Shown piece by piece: positions 36,897-50,300 of a stretch of 64,000 nt of DNA (position 1 is the first letter of the stretch; the number at the start of each line of letters is the position of its first letter). Made by a program: the position numbers and the translations under genes. The notes below the pieces were generated by a model. It ran no database searches. It was not told the origin of the DNA and saw only the letters and a list, made by a program, of their open reading frames with translations. The stretch covers positions 7,439,966-7,503,965 of the forward strand of contig ML058433.1 of assembly GCA_003013855.2 (NCBI GenBank), in the 5' to 3' direction. This stretch comes from Liriodendron chinense. Its lineage: Eukaryota > Streptophyta > Magnoliopsida > Magnoliales > Magnoliaceae.

Positions 36897-36945
<49 letters not shown>

Positions 36946-39900
36946 GATCTCTCTTCTTCTCTAAATCTCTTCTTTCTTCTTCCTTCTTCCAAATCTTCCT
37001 TCCCAAGGTATTCTCTCTATCTTCTTCTTATTTCTCATCTTTCTTTTCACCCTCCCATCATCCTATAATCTGAGATTCAATCTCTACATACTTTTCTCAG
37101 ATTTTAAGATTCCATAATCCAGAAATTCCTTAGATTTCCTAGATTAGTGAATCCTATTGGTTGTTTGGAGATAACCATGCAAGATCGGGAGGTCCTATTC
37201 CTTGCCGGATCCAATCCACACATGATTTGAACCTCGTATTGCGTAATTTGTGATGATGGCCCATCTATTGCGTGTCTCCCATGTGATTTTCTTATTTATG
37301 ATTATGGAAGATGAATGTTTACTTGACTTGTTTAATTTATTCCGCTGAACCTATATGTTTTTCATACATGCTTGCTTAGATTAGGCCGTCCTACGTCAAA
37401 TTTGGTATCAGAGCTTAGGATCCTTGCATGGTTATTGTAGATCGAGTTATCCGAGTCCTAGGATTGCATGCTTTCTGTTTTGTTTAAGTCTAGATTGAGC
37501 TGAACATTCTCAGATTTACATCTAACATATATTACAAGTCTGAATTTTCAGATTTGCAACCTTTGTGCGATCTAAATCTGAATTTTCAGATTGTGAGTCC
37601 GTAGTTCTAAATTTTCCAGATTTGTGTCTATTAGAGACTTAGATCTGAAATTTTCAGATTCATATTGTGCTCATATTTTCAGATTTTAATTGTCAAAAAT
37701 CGTGCCTATTGTTGGGTTTAAATCTGAATTTACGGTTTGAATCTTTTAGATCCAAATCTGAATTTTCAGATTCATATCCAAATGACGTTAAATCTGGAAT
37801 TTTCTGAGTTCATGCATCATAATAGGATTAGAGTCATATCCTCCATATTGTGAGTCGTTGGTTCATAGAGTCGAGTTTAGGAAGAACTTAGGACAAGTCT
37901 TACCGTGTCTGCCCACAAGAACCGAAAGAGGTTTCGGACTTCATCCCATCATGAGCAACGAGCAGTTATCCGAGCGACTCGCTCAATTGATTCAATGGAT
38001 AACCACTATGGAAGCGGCAAACAAGAATGCCTTCACTTAGTAAGGCACCCAAGTCACCACTACCATGAATAGATTAGAGCGTTTAGAAGCATCCTAGAGG
38101 AAGAACCCCAACAATGGAGGCAACGAGCAATCCCAAGCGGGAGGGGCCGTTGAGGAGCGTGCCCCTATGCATGGTAGAGGTCATGGAGTTAGAGGCCATG
38201 GAGTAGGTCGTGGTGGGGCGTGAGACCCGCAACCCACATTTGAGTATCAGGACCGTTACGATCCAGATGATCTTGTATTGAGAAGTGTGAAGTTGGAGGC
38301 TCCAAGTTTTGATGGGCGTCTTGACCCCAAAGCATTCCTTGACTGGGACATGGACCACTACTTCGAGTGGTATGACATATCAGAAAATCGGCAAGTGATT
38401 TTTGCCAAGATGAAGCTTGTGGGTCAAGCTAAATTATTGGACCAACACAGAGTGGAAAATTGATAGGGCTGGAGGAGCCCGAATCGCACATTGGGATGAG
38501 ATGGAGTTGTTGAAGGAGAAGTACCTCCCTCTCTCCTACTGACAGAAGCTCCTTGACCAGTGGCAATCTTTGCGCTAGGAGTCAATGTCTGTCGCTGACT
38601 ACATCGCTGAGTTGAGGACTATATGATGCGATGTGACATCCAGGAGGACCCTTTGGTGACGCTTTCACGTTTCAAGATGGGTCTTCGATCGGATCTTCAG
38701 CGCGAGCTTTTGACTCGCCCCATAACAGACTTGGATGAAGCATACCAAGTTGTGCAGGAGTTGGAGCAGTATATGAAGTCTCCTGTCATTCGACGCTTTG
38801 AGTCCCGAGACTCTAATGCTAGATCTAGATCCTAGGGAACTAAGTCTAACATTGATAGTCAGCCCAAGGTATAGGCGAATGTTCCACCTAAACCTAAGGA
38901 TGATAAGGGCAAAGGTGTCCTTGGTGCTAGTCCCAGTGGGGGAAGCCAAGTGCAACGTTAAGAGTGTGGGAATTTTGGTCATATTTCAAATCAGTGCCCA
39001 ACGAAGAACAGTGGAAAAGCCTTAGTTATAGGCGAGTCCATTGAGGTTGCAGATGACCAGGGTGATTATGAAGTGGAAGAGTCTCACCCCATAGGAGGAA
39101 TTAGTGATGAAGAAGAGGCGACTGATGAAGCGGCACTTGCAGTTGTCAGATGTGCTCAAAATCAGGGTAATGTTGACTAGCGTCGAAACATCATTTTCTA
39201 TACCTACGCCAAGTGTGGAGACAAAAACTGCAAAGTGATAGTGGATGGTGAAAGTTGTCGGAATGTGATTTCCACTAACACTTTGGATCGCCTAAAGTTG
39301 AAGGCCACCCCTCATCCTGACCCGTACAAAGTTTCTTGGGTCGACAAGACTTCTCTCCCTATCACCCATCAGTGTTTAGTTCCTATTGAGCTTGGGTCAT
39401 ACAAAGAATCTCTGTGACACAGGACATTCGACCAACTCACCAAAAACTCCAGAGCTAATGGGGGAGGTACAGAATATTCTTTTATCTCATAGCCCAGGCT
39501 AGGCCAGGCCTTGGTCGAGCCCTCCTTCGTGAGCCGCCCCACTTCGCATGGGTCCCGCTTCGCACGATGCAGCCACTTCGCACGGTCTGCCCCACCCCGA
39601 GTATGCTTCCACTTAGCACGAGCCCCCCCACTCGAGCCCGGTGTGAAAATGCCCCTTCATTAATCACCCCCAATGAGGAGTCTCAAACACGAGACCTCCT
39701 GCCCTGATACCAATTTGACGCAAGACATTCGACCAACTCATCAAAAGCTCCAGAACTGATGGGGGAGGCACAGAATATCCTTTTATCTCATAACCCAAGC
39801 TAGGCCAAGCCCCAGTCGAGCCCTCCTTCATGAGCCGCCCCGCTTCGCACGGTGCAGCCGCTTCGCACGGTCTGCCCCACCTCGAGTGTGCTCCCGCTTC

Positions 39901-42900
39901 GCATGAGCCGCCCCGCTCGAGCCCGGTGTAAAAATGCCCCTGCATTACTCTGTGGTGCAACATTTTACCTATGGATGTAGGTCACATTATCCTAGGTAAG
40001 CCGTGGTTGTTTGATAAGGATGTCACGATCTTTGGTCGAAAAAGATTAAAATCAATTCATTGCCACCAAAGAGCACCTCATATGAGATTAAGAATTAGAG
40101 GTAGGTGAGCCTAAAGAAGTGAGGAAATCCCAACCTAAGTCTCTGCATATTATTAATGCAAAAGAGTTTGAGAAAGAGATTGAGGAGGATTCGACGATGT
40201 ATGCCCTTGTGGCAAGAGAAGTTACACAAGAGGTTCCATTAGAGTTACCCCATGAGGTAACCCCGGTTTTAGAGGAGTACAGAGATGTACTGCCTGATGA
40301 TTTACCGGATGAGTTGCCACCAATGCGAGACATTCAACATGCCATTGATCTCGTCCCGTGGTCGACTTTACCAAACCTCCCTCACTACAGGATGAACCCT
40401 ACAGAGCATGCAGAATTGAAGAGGCAAGTAGATGAGCTCCTACATAAGGGTTTCATCCAAGAAAGTATGAGCCCGTGTGTCGTCCTGCATTGTTGACGCC
40501 AAAGAAAGACGATACGTGGTAGATGTGTGTGGACAGCCGAGCCACAAATAAGATCACGATCAAGTATCAGTTCTCAATACCTAAACTTGATGATATGCTC
40601 GACATGATGGTTAGGTCCATCTTTTCTAAAATTGATCTCAACAGTGGATATCACCCGACTCGCATACGCCCAGGAGACGAATGAAAGACTGCATTCAAGA
40701 CAAAGGATGGGCTGTATGAGTGGTTGGTCATGCCTTTTGGCTTGACTAATGCACCCAGTACATTTATGCGAATGATGACACAAGTTTTAAGACCATTCGA
40801 GGGCAAGTTCTTAGTGGTTTACTTTGATGATATCCTGATCTATAGCACTACTAAAGAACTGCACATTGAACATCTAAAGCAGGTCTGTAGCGTTCTTAAG
40901 GCTACAAATCGAGTCGTGTACTTAGGGTTTATTGTGTCATTCGATGGTATGCGTGCAGACCCAGAAATAGTTAAGGCAATTGTTGATTGGCCTAAATCGA
41001 AAAATATTCATGATGTGCGAAGCTTTCATGGCTTAGCAACCTTTTATCGTCGGTTCATCAAAGGGTTTAGCACGATCATGACTCTCATCACTGAATGCAT
41101 GAAAAAGGGAGAATTCATGTGGTCAAAAGTCGTAGCAAGGGCTTTTAAAGAAATCAAGGGCAGAATTATAGAAGCTCCTATCATGCGCCTTCCTGACTTT
41201 TCAAAAGTCTTTGAAGTTGCATGTGATGTGTCGGGTGTTGGTATAGGTGGAGTATTGAGTCAAGAAGTTCATCCCGTAGCCTATTTCAGTGAAAAATTGA
41301 ATGAGGCAAAGCAGAAATACTCCACCTATGACAAGGAGTTCCATGCGGTAGTGCAATCTCTGAGACATTAGCGTCACTATCTCCTACCGCAAGAACTTGT
41401 CTTGTTTTCAGACCATGAGGCCTTGAGATATTTACATTCTCAGAAGAAGATCAACCCAAGGCATGCTAAGTGGATAGCGTTTCTTCAGGAATATTCGTTT
41501 GTCCTGAAACATAAGGCCGGGGTCGAACATAAACCAGCAAATGCCCTTAGTCGAAGAGTGGCTGTGCTCAATTCCTTGAGTGTAGATGTTGTCGGTTTCG
41601 AGCAACTGAGAGATGAGTATCCCATGTGTCCAGATTTTGGTAATACTTATACGTCACTCTAGTGACTATCGTAGCATGGGGGAATTTGTCTTAAAAGATG
41701 GTTTCATTTTCAAAGGAGATCGCCTTTGTATTCCCCGTACTTCCCTCCGCGGTTTCCTCGTTTGGGAGCTTCATTTGGGAGGAATAGCTGGTCATTTTGG
41801 TCGAGATAAGACAATTGCCCTTATTAAGGATCGTTTTTATTGGTTGAGTCTCAAGCGAGATGTAGCCAAGATTTTAGGGCAGTGTCGTACATGTCAACTA
41901 GCAAAGCAACGAAAGCAAAATACTGGGCTGTATATGCCATTGCCATTGCCATACACACTGTGGCAAGACATCAGTATGGATTTCGTGCTTGGGCTTCCCA
42001 AGACAATCAAGAAGTACGATTCCATTTTTGTGGTGGTTGATCGTTTCTCAAAAATGGCGCACTCTCCCATGTTCACATTGCTCGAGTTTTTTTCGATGGT
42101 GTGGTTCATCTACATGGGTTGCCTAAGATTATAGTGTCTGATCGTGATGTGAGATTTACTAGTTATTTTTGGAAGACACTGTGACATATGATGGGCACCA
42201 AATTGCAGTCTTCTACTGCATATCACCCTCAGACAGATGGCCAGACTGAGGTGGTGAATCAAAGTCTTAGAAACTTGTTACGATGCTTAGTGGGTGAGCA
42301 TGTCAAGACTTGGACTTAGTTTTACATATCGCCGAGTTTGCATATAATAGTTCTGTCAATAGGTCTACAGGTATGAGTCCTTTTGAAATTGTTAGTGGGT
42401 ATAAGCCTAGAATGCCTATAGACTTATTACCTATGCAAGTCACCCAAAGATCTTCAGAGTTAACCGATGCATTTGCCCGTCGCATTCATGAGTTGCATTC
42501 ATACATTAGACAGCAGATAAATGTAAGCAATGAAAGTTATAAACAATCAGCTAACTTGCATCGTAAACTTCAAGAATTTCATGAGGGAGTTTATGTAATG
42601 GTACGGATAAGGCCAGAGCAGCTTCCTCAGGGTACCGCCAGAAAATTACAAGCGCGCAGTACTGGACCATTCAAAGTTTTGCGGAAAATTGGGTCCAATG
42701 CGTACAGGATAGACCTTCCACCAAACATGGGAATCAATCTGACAATCAATGTGAAAGATCCAGTCCTTTGTCCAAACCCAACTCTAGACCATTCTCCCCA
42801 TACATGGTCATATTCTGAGTTTTCTTCCCAACCTATTCCACATATCCCAACCTTAGTTGAACAAAAAGAAGAAATTGAAAGGATTGTGGATGAAGAGATC

Positions 42901-45900
42901 GTATCCACACGAGATGGAGGCTTCCAACATTTCCTTGTTAAATGGAAGAATAGACCACCATCTGAGTGTATATGGCTTACAGAAGCAGATCTACAACAAC
43001 TTAATCCAGACTTATTAGAGAGACAGGAATTTTATCTTTCCGGAGTCGTGTTCTTCTCACTCGAGGAGAGTTGATGAGGACATCAAGCCCTTTAGGGTTT
43101 ACAAGCGTAGAAGGCGAGCGACACCTATATCTCTATCGCTCGATGATGACGGATTGTTCGTGATGACTTGAAGAGTATCGAAGACCTTACACATGTGATT
43201 CGAGACATTTGAGAAGACCCCACCTTGGGAAGACATGTGTAAGAAGAACGAAGATAGGCTTGGAGAGACAAGGAACAAGTGAACTGAAGACAGAGGCGAA
43301 CCAGCGGACCAGTGATTGATCGACAGCACTGTCGATTGATCGAGCGATCAATCGGCCGACCTTGGCGATCGATCGCCCGATCAATCGCCTAACCAGTGAT
43401 CGATCACCCACCCTAGGCAATTAATCAACGTTCCAATTTTCTGTTTTTTTTTTTTTTTTAAAGAAACTTTTTGAGATGTTTTTCTTTAGAATTTGGGGTA
43501 TTTTAGTCATTATTTAATTCTGGGTTTATATAAGGAGTTGAGCCCTAAACCTAGGAGATTATGTTATTGTTTTTTAGAATTAAGAAAGCTTTCGGTGGCT
43601 CATCTCCTCTCTCTCTATGGATCTCTCTTCTCTAAATCTCTTCTTTCTTCTTCCTTCTTCCAAATCTTCCTTCCCAAGGTATTCTCTCTATCTTCTTCTT
43701 ATTTCTCATCTTTCTTTTCACCCTCCCATCATCCTATAATCTGAAATTCAATCTCTACACACTTTTCTCAGATTTTGAGATTCCCTAATCCAGAAATTCC
43801 TTGATTTCCTAAACTAGTGAATTCTATTAGTTGTTTGAAGATAACCACGTAAGATCGGGAGGTCCTATTCCTCGCCGGATCCAATCCATGGATGATTTGA
43901 ACCTCGTATTGCATGATTTGTGATGATGGCCCATCTATTGCGTCTCCCGTGTGATTATCTTATTTATGATAATGGAAGATGAATGTTTACTTGACTTGTT
44001 TAATTTATTCCGCTGAACCTATATGTTCTTCATGCATATATGCTTTAGATTAGGCCGTCCCTACGTCATCTAGACTTCTCAAGAATTACCAAAATACCAG
44101 CCCAAGAACCTATAAATACCCCATTACGTTTCATTCCAAACCATCTTCCACACACCAAATCATTTCTTCATCTTCCATCCTTCACCACATTCTAAGTTCA
44201 TCCCTCCACCAAGGAGACGAAAGAATTGAATAAGAGGAGATCCAACCCAAGTCCAATTAGCCAACCCTAGCCCTTAGTCACCTGAGCACCCAGAAACACC
44301 AATCCAAACCACTTGATCCAACCCTTGAGACAAAACCATTCACCCATCTACCCCACACTTATCAGACCCCATTCATATTTGCATTGGCGTCGTGTATCAC
44401 CATCTCCACTCCAACCCACCTGCTAGTCTAGTCGGTCCAAGTGTGTGCTCTGCGGCTCGCTAGTATACCAAATCTTGCCCATCAAAAACTTGGGTTGACT
44501 AAGCTTTGACCGCTTCTTCAAGTGAGTGCGTCAGGGTAGATTTATTTGACCCGAGCCATCGCTTCTTCTATGCACCGCATCGCCACACCACATTGCGCAC
44601 ACATTTGCATCATCAGTGCAAAAGAACGAACCCAATCCATGATATTTTGTTTAGTCCTGTGAAGTAAAGATCGTACACTTATACAGGTAGAGAGGGTGCC
44701 TAACACCTTCTCTCTTTATAACTGTGGTCCCTTACCCGAAATTTCCAGTCGCAGATCAAGGAGTCATTTTAGGACAGGGAATCTCATGATTCCTTCTCCT
44801 AAGGTTTCTACAAGGTCTAGTTAACTATGAAAATTTGATTAATTGGCTAGTGGTGACTCCAAGTCAAATATAATACCCCCATGCCTCAAACATACATGAA
44901 AGCCCTGAAAAGGCACCTGTGAGCGCAATCCGCCCACGATCCAGCGTCCACAATGCCCCACCACAATCAAACTATTCGCTACCACAAAAACTCTATCCAA
45001 TCATAATGCATTTTAGCATTCCAGATGAAATGATAAGAAAAGATCAATTGGAACAAGGGTAGATATTGAGTGTAAGAAATGGATAATTTATATTGTTGTA
45101 ATTTTCGTTGAACAAAAATCACTCAATATGTTGACAAAACCAAACAAGCTTTTAATATGCACATATTATGTCAAATGCATAATTATTTTCTAAGTCCTTT
45201 CATAAAGTATGTAACTTGACATTTTTCATACCTCTTCCCACTGCAGTTTAGCCAAGTAAGATGCGGAGGACTTGGAGATTGATATATCGGAATGCGCATA
45301 TATAATACAAGCAACAAACAAAAAGAAGAATCCTGAAATGAGCATCATTGGCTCCCGAAGTAATGATAGGTTGTTGAACTTGTAATAGACCTGAAAACCA
45401 AAAGAAAATTCAGTATATATCACTCCTATAGAACCATTTTACAAATAATTTAACCAATAGTTTGATTGTGCAATTTACAATTGGAAGGCTACAATGTAGT
45501 ACAAATAACTCAATCATCTAGTTTGATGAATGTGACATCCAACCTACAACCGCATATAGTTTTGTCAATTTATTCTCTCCTTTCTTATTTAAAAAACTTT
45601 TTAAATTTAGTATTGAGAAATTATTCGGGTAGAGGACCACCTCCTCTATCGGCTTATAAACTAATCAACAAAAGTTTGCACAAACAAGACACGAACTCAA
45701 GCTCATAGAAAACTTATAATTAAGTCTTATGCAGGAAAACCTAGAGATCCTAGGTACAATCCAAGGGTTGCAGAAAAGCATGCAACATTGTGTCCCAAAT
45801 TCCACAGCCCTAGTTCACAACATAAAACTTTCTTTTTCACTTAATCCTTCACTACCAAGCCCACTTGAGCTATTTTTCTTGCCTGAGCACTCTTTTTTTC

Positions 45901-46830
45901 TCAAAGAATATGCTTGAACTCATTTATTGTTAAACGACTACATGGTGCTAATCTTGACGGCCTATGAGAAGCTACAATGAGAAGAAGAAAGAAAGTGAAG
46001 AAAGATGGAAGAGAGAATCAATTAGAGAGAGAGAGAGAGAGAGAGAGGAGCAAGAACATAAGATGCATAGGGTCTATTGAAACCCCAGCCCTCTAATATT
46101 ATTTATAATAGTAAAAACGTGAATGGGGCCTACGGGCCTTATTACATGAACTTGGGCCCAATGGGTCTCATTCAATTATCAGCCTTTCAACAGTTATAAA
46201 CAATGAAAAATGCAATTTACTTAAAATGATATATAATTGTTGAAGGGTGTGCAGCAAATACCATTTCAGAATTCTTTTACCATATTCGCAGAGGAAAATT
46301 ATATAGAAGTGTTGAAGGCTTGCAAGCAAATAATGTTTTAGAATATCTCAACATATTTGTAGAGAAAAAGCTAAGCATCTTTTTAGTAAGAGGAAGTTTT
46401 GTTTAAAATAATTTTAGGAAGGACTTCATCTTGAAGCTAGATCTTAGTTGCACAAAGCAAGAACCTAACTATATAAGTATAGAATTTATTAAGAGAGAAA
46501 AATTGACACAACAGTGGGGGAAAAAGAGAGAAGAATGATGAGAGGTCATCCCACTCCCTCTAACAACAACGGCTTATGGCACAATCCCAAGAACCCATTA
46601 ACCCTCTATATCCCTTGAACAGGTCGATACCCTAGCCTAGTGGATAGCCCTACCCTTGACCTTTTGGAATGCAACTTCCATGTTGGAAGATCTATTGATA
46701 GAAGTGTTTCCATTATGTCCTTTCTATAGGGATCACACCACAGAAAAGACACCAGAGGCATTTTCTTTCATTTGCCACGCATGTCCCAGTTCTTTTTTAG
46801 TAAGTTAGAAGTCCAGAGAGTGTGTGTGTG

Positions 46831-46874
<44 letters not shown>

Positions 46875-47248
46875 TGCTCACTTGCGCACCAGTTCTCACG
46901 AGAACTCGTGAGCACTTTTTAAGAACTTATCTCACATGATATGAGCCCAAAATCCGAACCGTCCACGTGATGCAGCACCTTAAGAAACCCCACGGGCCCC
47001 AACTTTTACCCTGATCTAGAACTTTGGTGGGCCATATCTGCAAAGAGAGGAAAATCAAGGGAGGAAACTATTTCCTTTTGCCATGGCCCACCAAAGTTCT
47101 GAATCAGGGTAAAAGTTGAGCCTTGGGTGTTTCTTGAGGTGCTGCATCACGTGGACAGTTCAGATTTTGGGCTTATATCACGTGAGATGAGTTCTCAAAA
47201 AGTACTCACGAGTTCTCGTGAGAACTGGTGTGTAGGTGAGCATTCCTC

Positions 47249-47308
<60 letters not shown>

Positions 47309-50300
47309 GTAAGTGTATGGGGTATCTTGAGGTTGACCTCATGGGAGCTTCCAATGAGGTCGAGCTCTGTGGGCCCCACCGTGATGTGTAATGGACATCC
47401 GCGCCGTGCATTTGGTAGGTCCCCTCTAGGTCATGGGATTTGCAAAAAAAAAAAAAAAAAAAAAAACAGCCGTATCCAAAACTCAAGTGGGCCACACCAT
47501 CTGAAATCATGCTGGAAATGCTGGAAACATCTAAAAGCACTAGGTGGGGCCTACTTAAGTTTTGGATTGGCCTGAAATTTGGTGTGACTCCTCATCCGAG
47601 TGGGACACACACAATGTCTAAACCACATCTCACTGGAACCGATATACAATCAGGAAGGTTTCAATGGGCGGCCTAAGTCATAGATTGTCCTGATTTTTAG
47701 GCCCATGGCTCACCATGGAAGGGTGCATCTAATTGATGGGATGGATGTCCGTCACACATCATGGTGAGGCCCACAAAGCTCGTGTGTGTGTGTGTGTGTG
47801 TGTGTGTGATGAACACATTGTATCTCCAATTATTAAAAAATATACACCTATAGAAAGTCAGATTTCCCACTACCTAGAATCTATTTCGAATTGGAAACCC
47901 AGCCAACCAGCGGAAGAAAGATGGCATTCCCCACAAACCCCACACACAATCCATAGAATTTAAATGGAAACTGGCAAAAACTTCACACAGTAAGACAGTG
48001 TTATCGTCTACCAACAATCAGCCAGCCGAATTAAAGAAAGATGGCATTCCTTCTTTGTTGAAATAAGCACACCAAAAACTGCCATCCACAGACCCTTTTT
48101 TAAAGAACTTCAAACTTTATTGAGGGCATGTTTGCATATGAAGAATCAAATCAGATATGGACCTACTTTGGTTACTACTTGCTAGCACTTTCTACTGTCG
48201 TGAGGGCAGGGCTTCACAGAAGTTTTTTTTGTGTCACTTTGTGGAGGAAAGAGCTGCAAGCAACTTGCGTTTGTGCTTCGAGCAAAAATGAAAGAGTTTT
48301 GGTTTTGGAGCGAGAATTAAATTGTCGAAGAGTAGTCTCTCTAGGGTGAACTTAGGCCTCTAAAATCAACGGTCTTGCGCAAGACATGGGTTGTATGGCT
48401 GCGCTTCAACCATTAAAGATTCTAGGATTGTCTCTAGGAGTGGGCAGGCAACCATTTGAAGCATGGGACATTGTACTAGAAAGGTACAACTGTAAGTAAG
48501 CAACATGGAAAAGCAACTTTCTCACTTTGGGTGGAAGGATCACATTAATCAAAGCTGTTTTATCGAATACTCCAATTTATCTGATGCCGCTATTCAGATG
48601 ACACGCTAAGGTTGCAGCCAAGAATTTATGTTATTCAAAAACAGTTATGTAATGACCGTTACATAACGGTAAAGGTGGGAGCTGTTACGCAATAGGTGGC
48701 TGTAACGGGCGTTCTGAAAAGGGGGGAAAAGGCCCGTAACAGGCTGTTTCAGGGCCAATACATTTCTTACTTCAAAAGAAATTTTGACCATTAACGGCCG
48801 TTACAGCCTGTGTTGTAATGGCTATAAGGCTGGCAATTATGGCCACCGTTGCCGTGATTGAATTCATTGGCAATGATAGAATCTATCTTGAAGAAATTTC
48901 TTTGAAGTGAGAGAGATTATTGCTAGAAGTATCATCCTGTGGCTTGGAAAGATATGTGAAACCATTGAAATATAGCAGGTTGGTTATAGGGCTTATTTGG
49001 CAAGTTAACTACAACATACTGGGAATGGTGGAGACAAGTGAACAGTGAAATCCCGCTTGTCAAGCACATTCTTACAACAAAGTACAGATTATCAACAAAT
49101 GGGGATCTCAATTTAGTTGATTGCAGAAAGTGATCCACTATCAGGAGAGCTATATTGCCAACTCCCTCTAAATTATCCTGAAACTAACGTGACCTCTCTC
49201 TGGTCGTCCTACAATAATTGAGGGGAAGGCATTTTGTGATTAAAATTATAGGAAGAACCTAGTAAGGAACTGAATTCCTAAATGTGAGAATTGCTAGGCA
49301 AAGAGGAATGAGTTAGGATCACATTGTGAACGCTAACTCATCCACTTTGAAAGATAGAATTATAGTGAATTCTCAAACCACATCAGGTACAGTGCTAGAA
49401 TAAGTGACATAATTCACTTCTATGAAGATCGGTGGCCCAGTGATGGCCTTCTTTGCAGCTATCAAAGGAGCTTCAGTGCGTACATTCAATTAGCAGGTTG
49501 CAGGCAGGCTTGAATCGGGCCAACATTCATACGAAATGTTACAGATGAAGAAAAATCCTTTGTCCCATCTCCTAGCCCTTATGGAAGGTATTTAGATTCA
49601 GCGTGCGGGTGTCAATAGGAGGTTCTGGATCCTTGAATTTAACAGAAATTTTTCAGCCTGATCCTTTTATCTTGGAAACCTGGACCCTTCCAATTCATAT
49701 TCTGAATGGAATTTTGCACTCGGCAGTTTGATCCAGCAGGGCTCCCCCAAGGTCAGTGCATTCTTTTGGTCTGCAAGCGTGAATCAAATTTTAACATTAG
49801 ATCCCTAAAGAGCAGTGGCCACTCCCTTCTAGGCATATTGTCCTACTGTTAGAGGTTCATCTATGGAATTAGCCACTATTTGGCTTACATTGTATGTATG
49901 AGGCTTGTAAATAGTGCATTAAGAGATCTAGATGACTAGAGTCTTGGAGAGTTGTGTACAGAACCTTGACATGTTCTAGAGTTTTCCAGGAGTCTTATAT
50001 CTAGATTTGTGTGGATCAATCTAAAAGCTTTCTAGAGTATTACTAGTTGTTGGATGAATGCCACATGGACAATCCTAGACATTCATGTAAAGTAGCTAGA
50101 AGCTTCTTGTGCATATATAAAGGGAAGGCTCCTCATTTTGAACTCACTCCTCAAAGTTGTAATCTTCTCTATATAGTGCAATACAAGATTTCCCATTTCA
50201 CCAGTCTGTGTTCTCTTTCATTCTCATTAAACTCTTGATGCCTGGTACTTGGTGGTGCAAGTAGGAGATAGGACGACTCGAGTAGCATTAGAGCATTGCA

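Larger units (their letters stand above)
36403..44068 (+). mobile_element. Gypsy chromovirus, full length but dead
   Basis: LTRs of 996 bp (36403-37398) and 997 bp (43072-44068) both run TGATGAGGACATCA...CTACGTCA. The primer-binding site TGGTATCAGAGC is at 37403-37414 and a purine-rich cgaggagagt precedes the 3' LTR. The interior reads gag, zinc knuckle, protease, RT, RNase H, integrase and chromodomain with many stops. A TRIM sits at 39415-39947. Flanks tttgg and tctag do not match, so no target duplication survives. From RT motifs it is closest, in my recollection, to the Galadriel/CRM branch; this is not proven. Confidence 0.9.

Noticed and set aside
39482..39963. Two similar minus-strand ORFs suggesting a duplicated gene
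   Set aside because: They are the two terminal repeats of the TRIM, which has no coding function.
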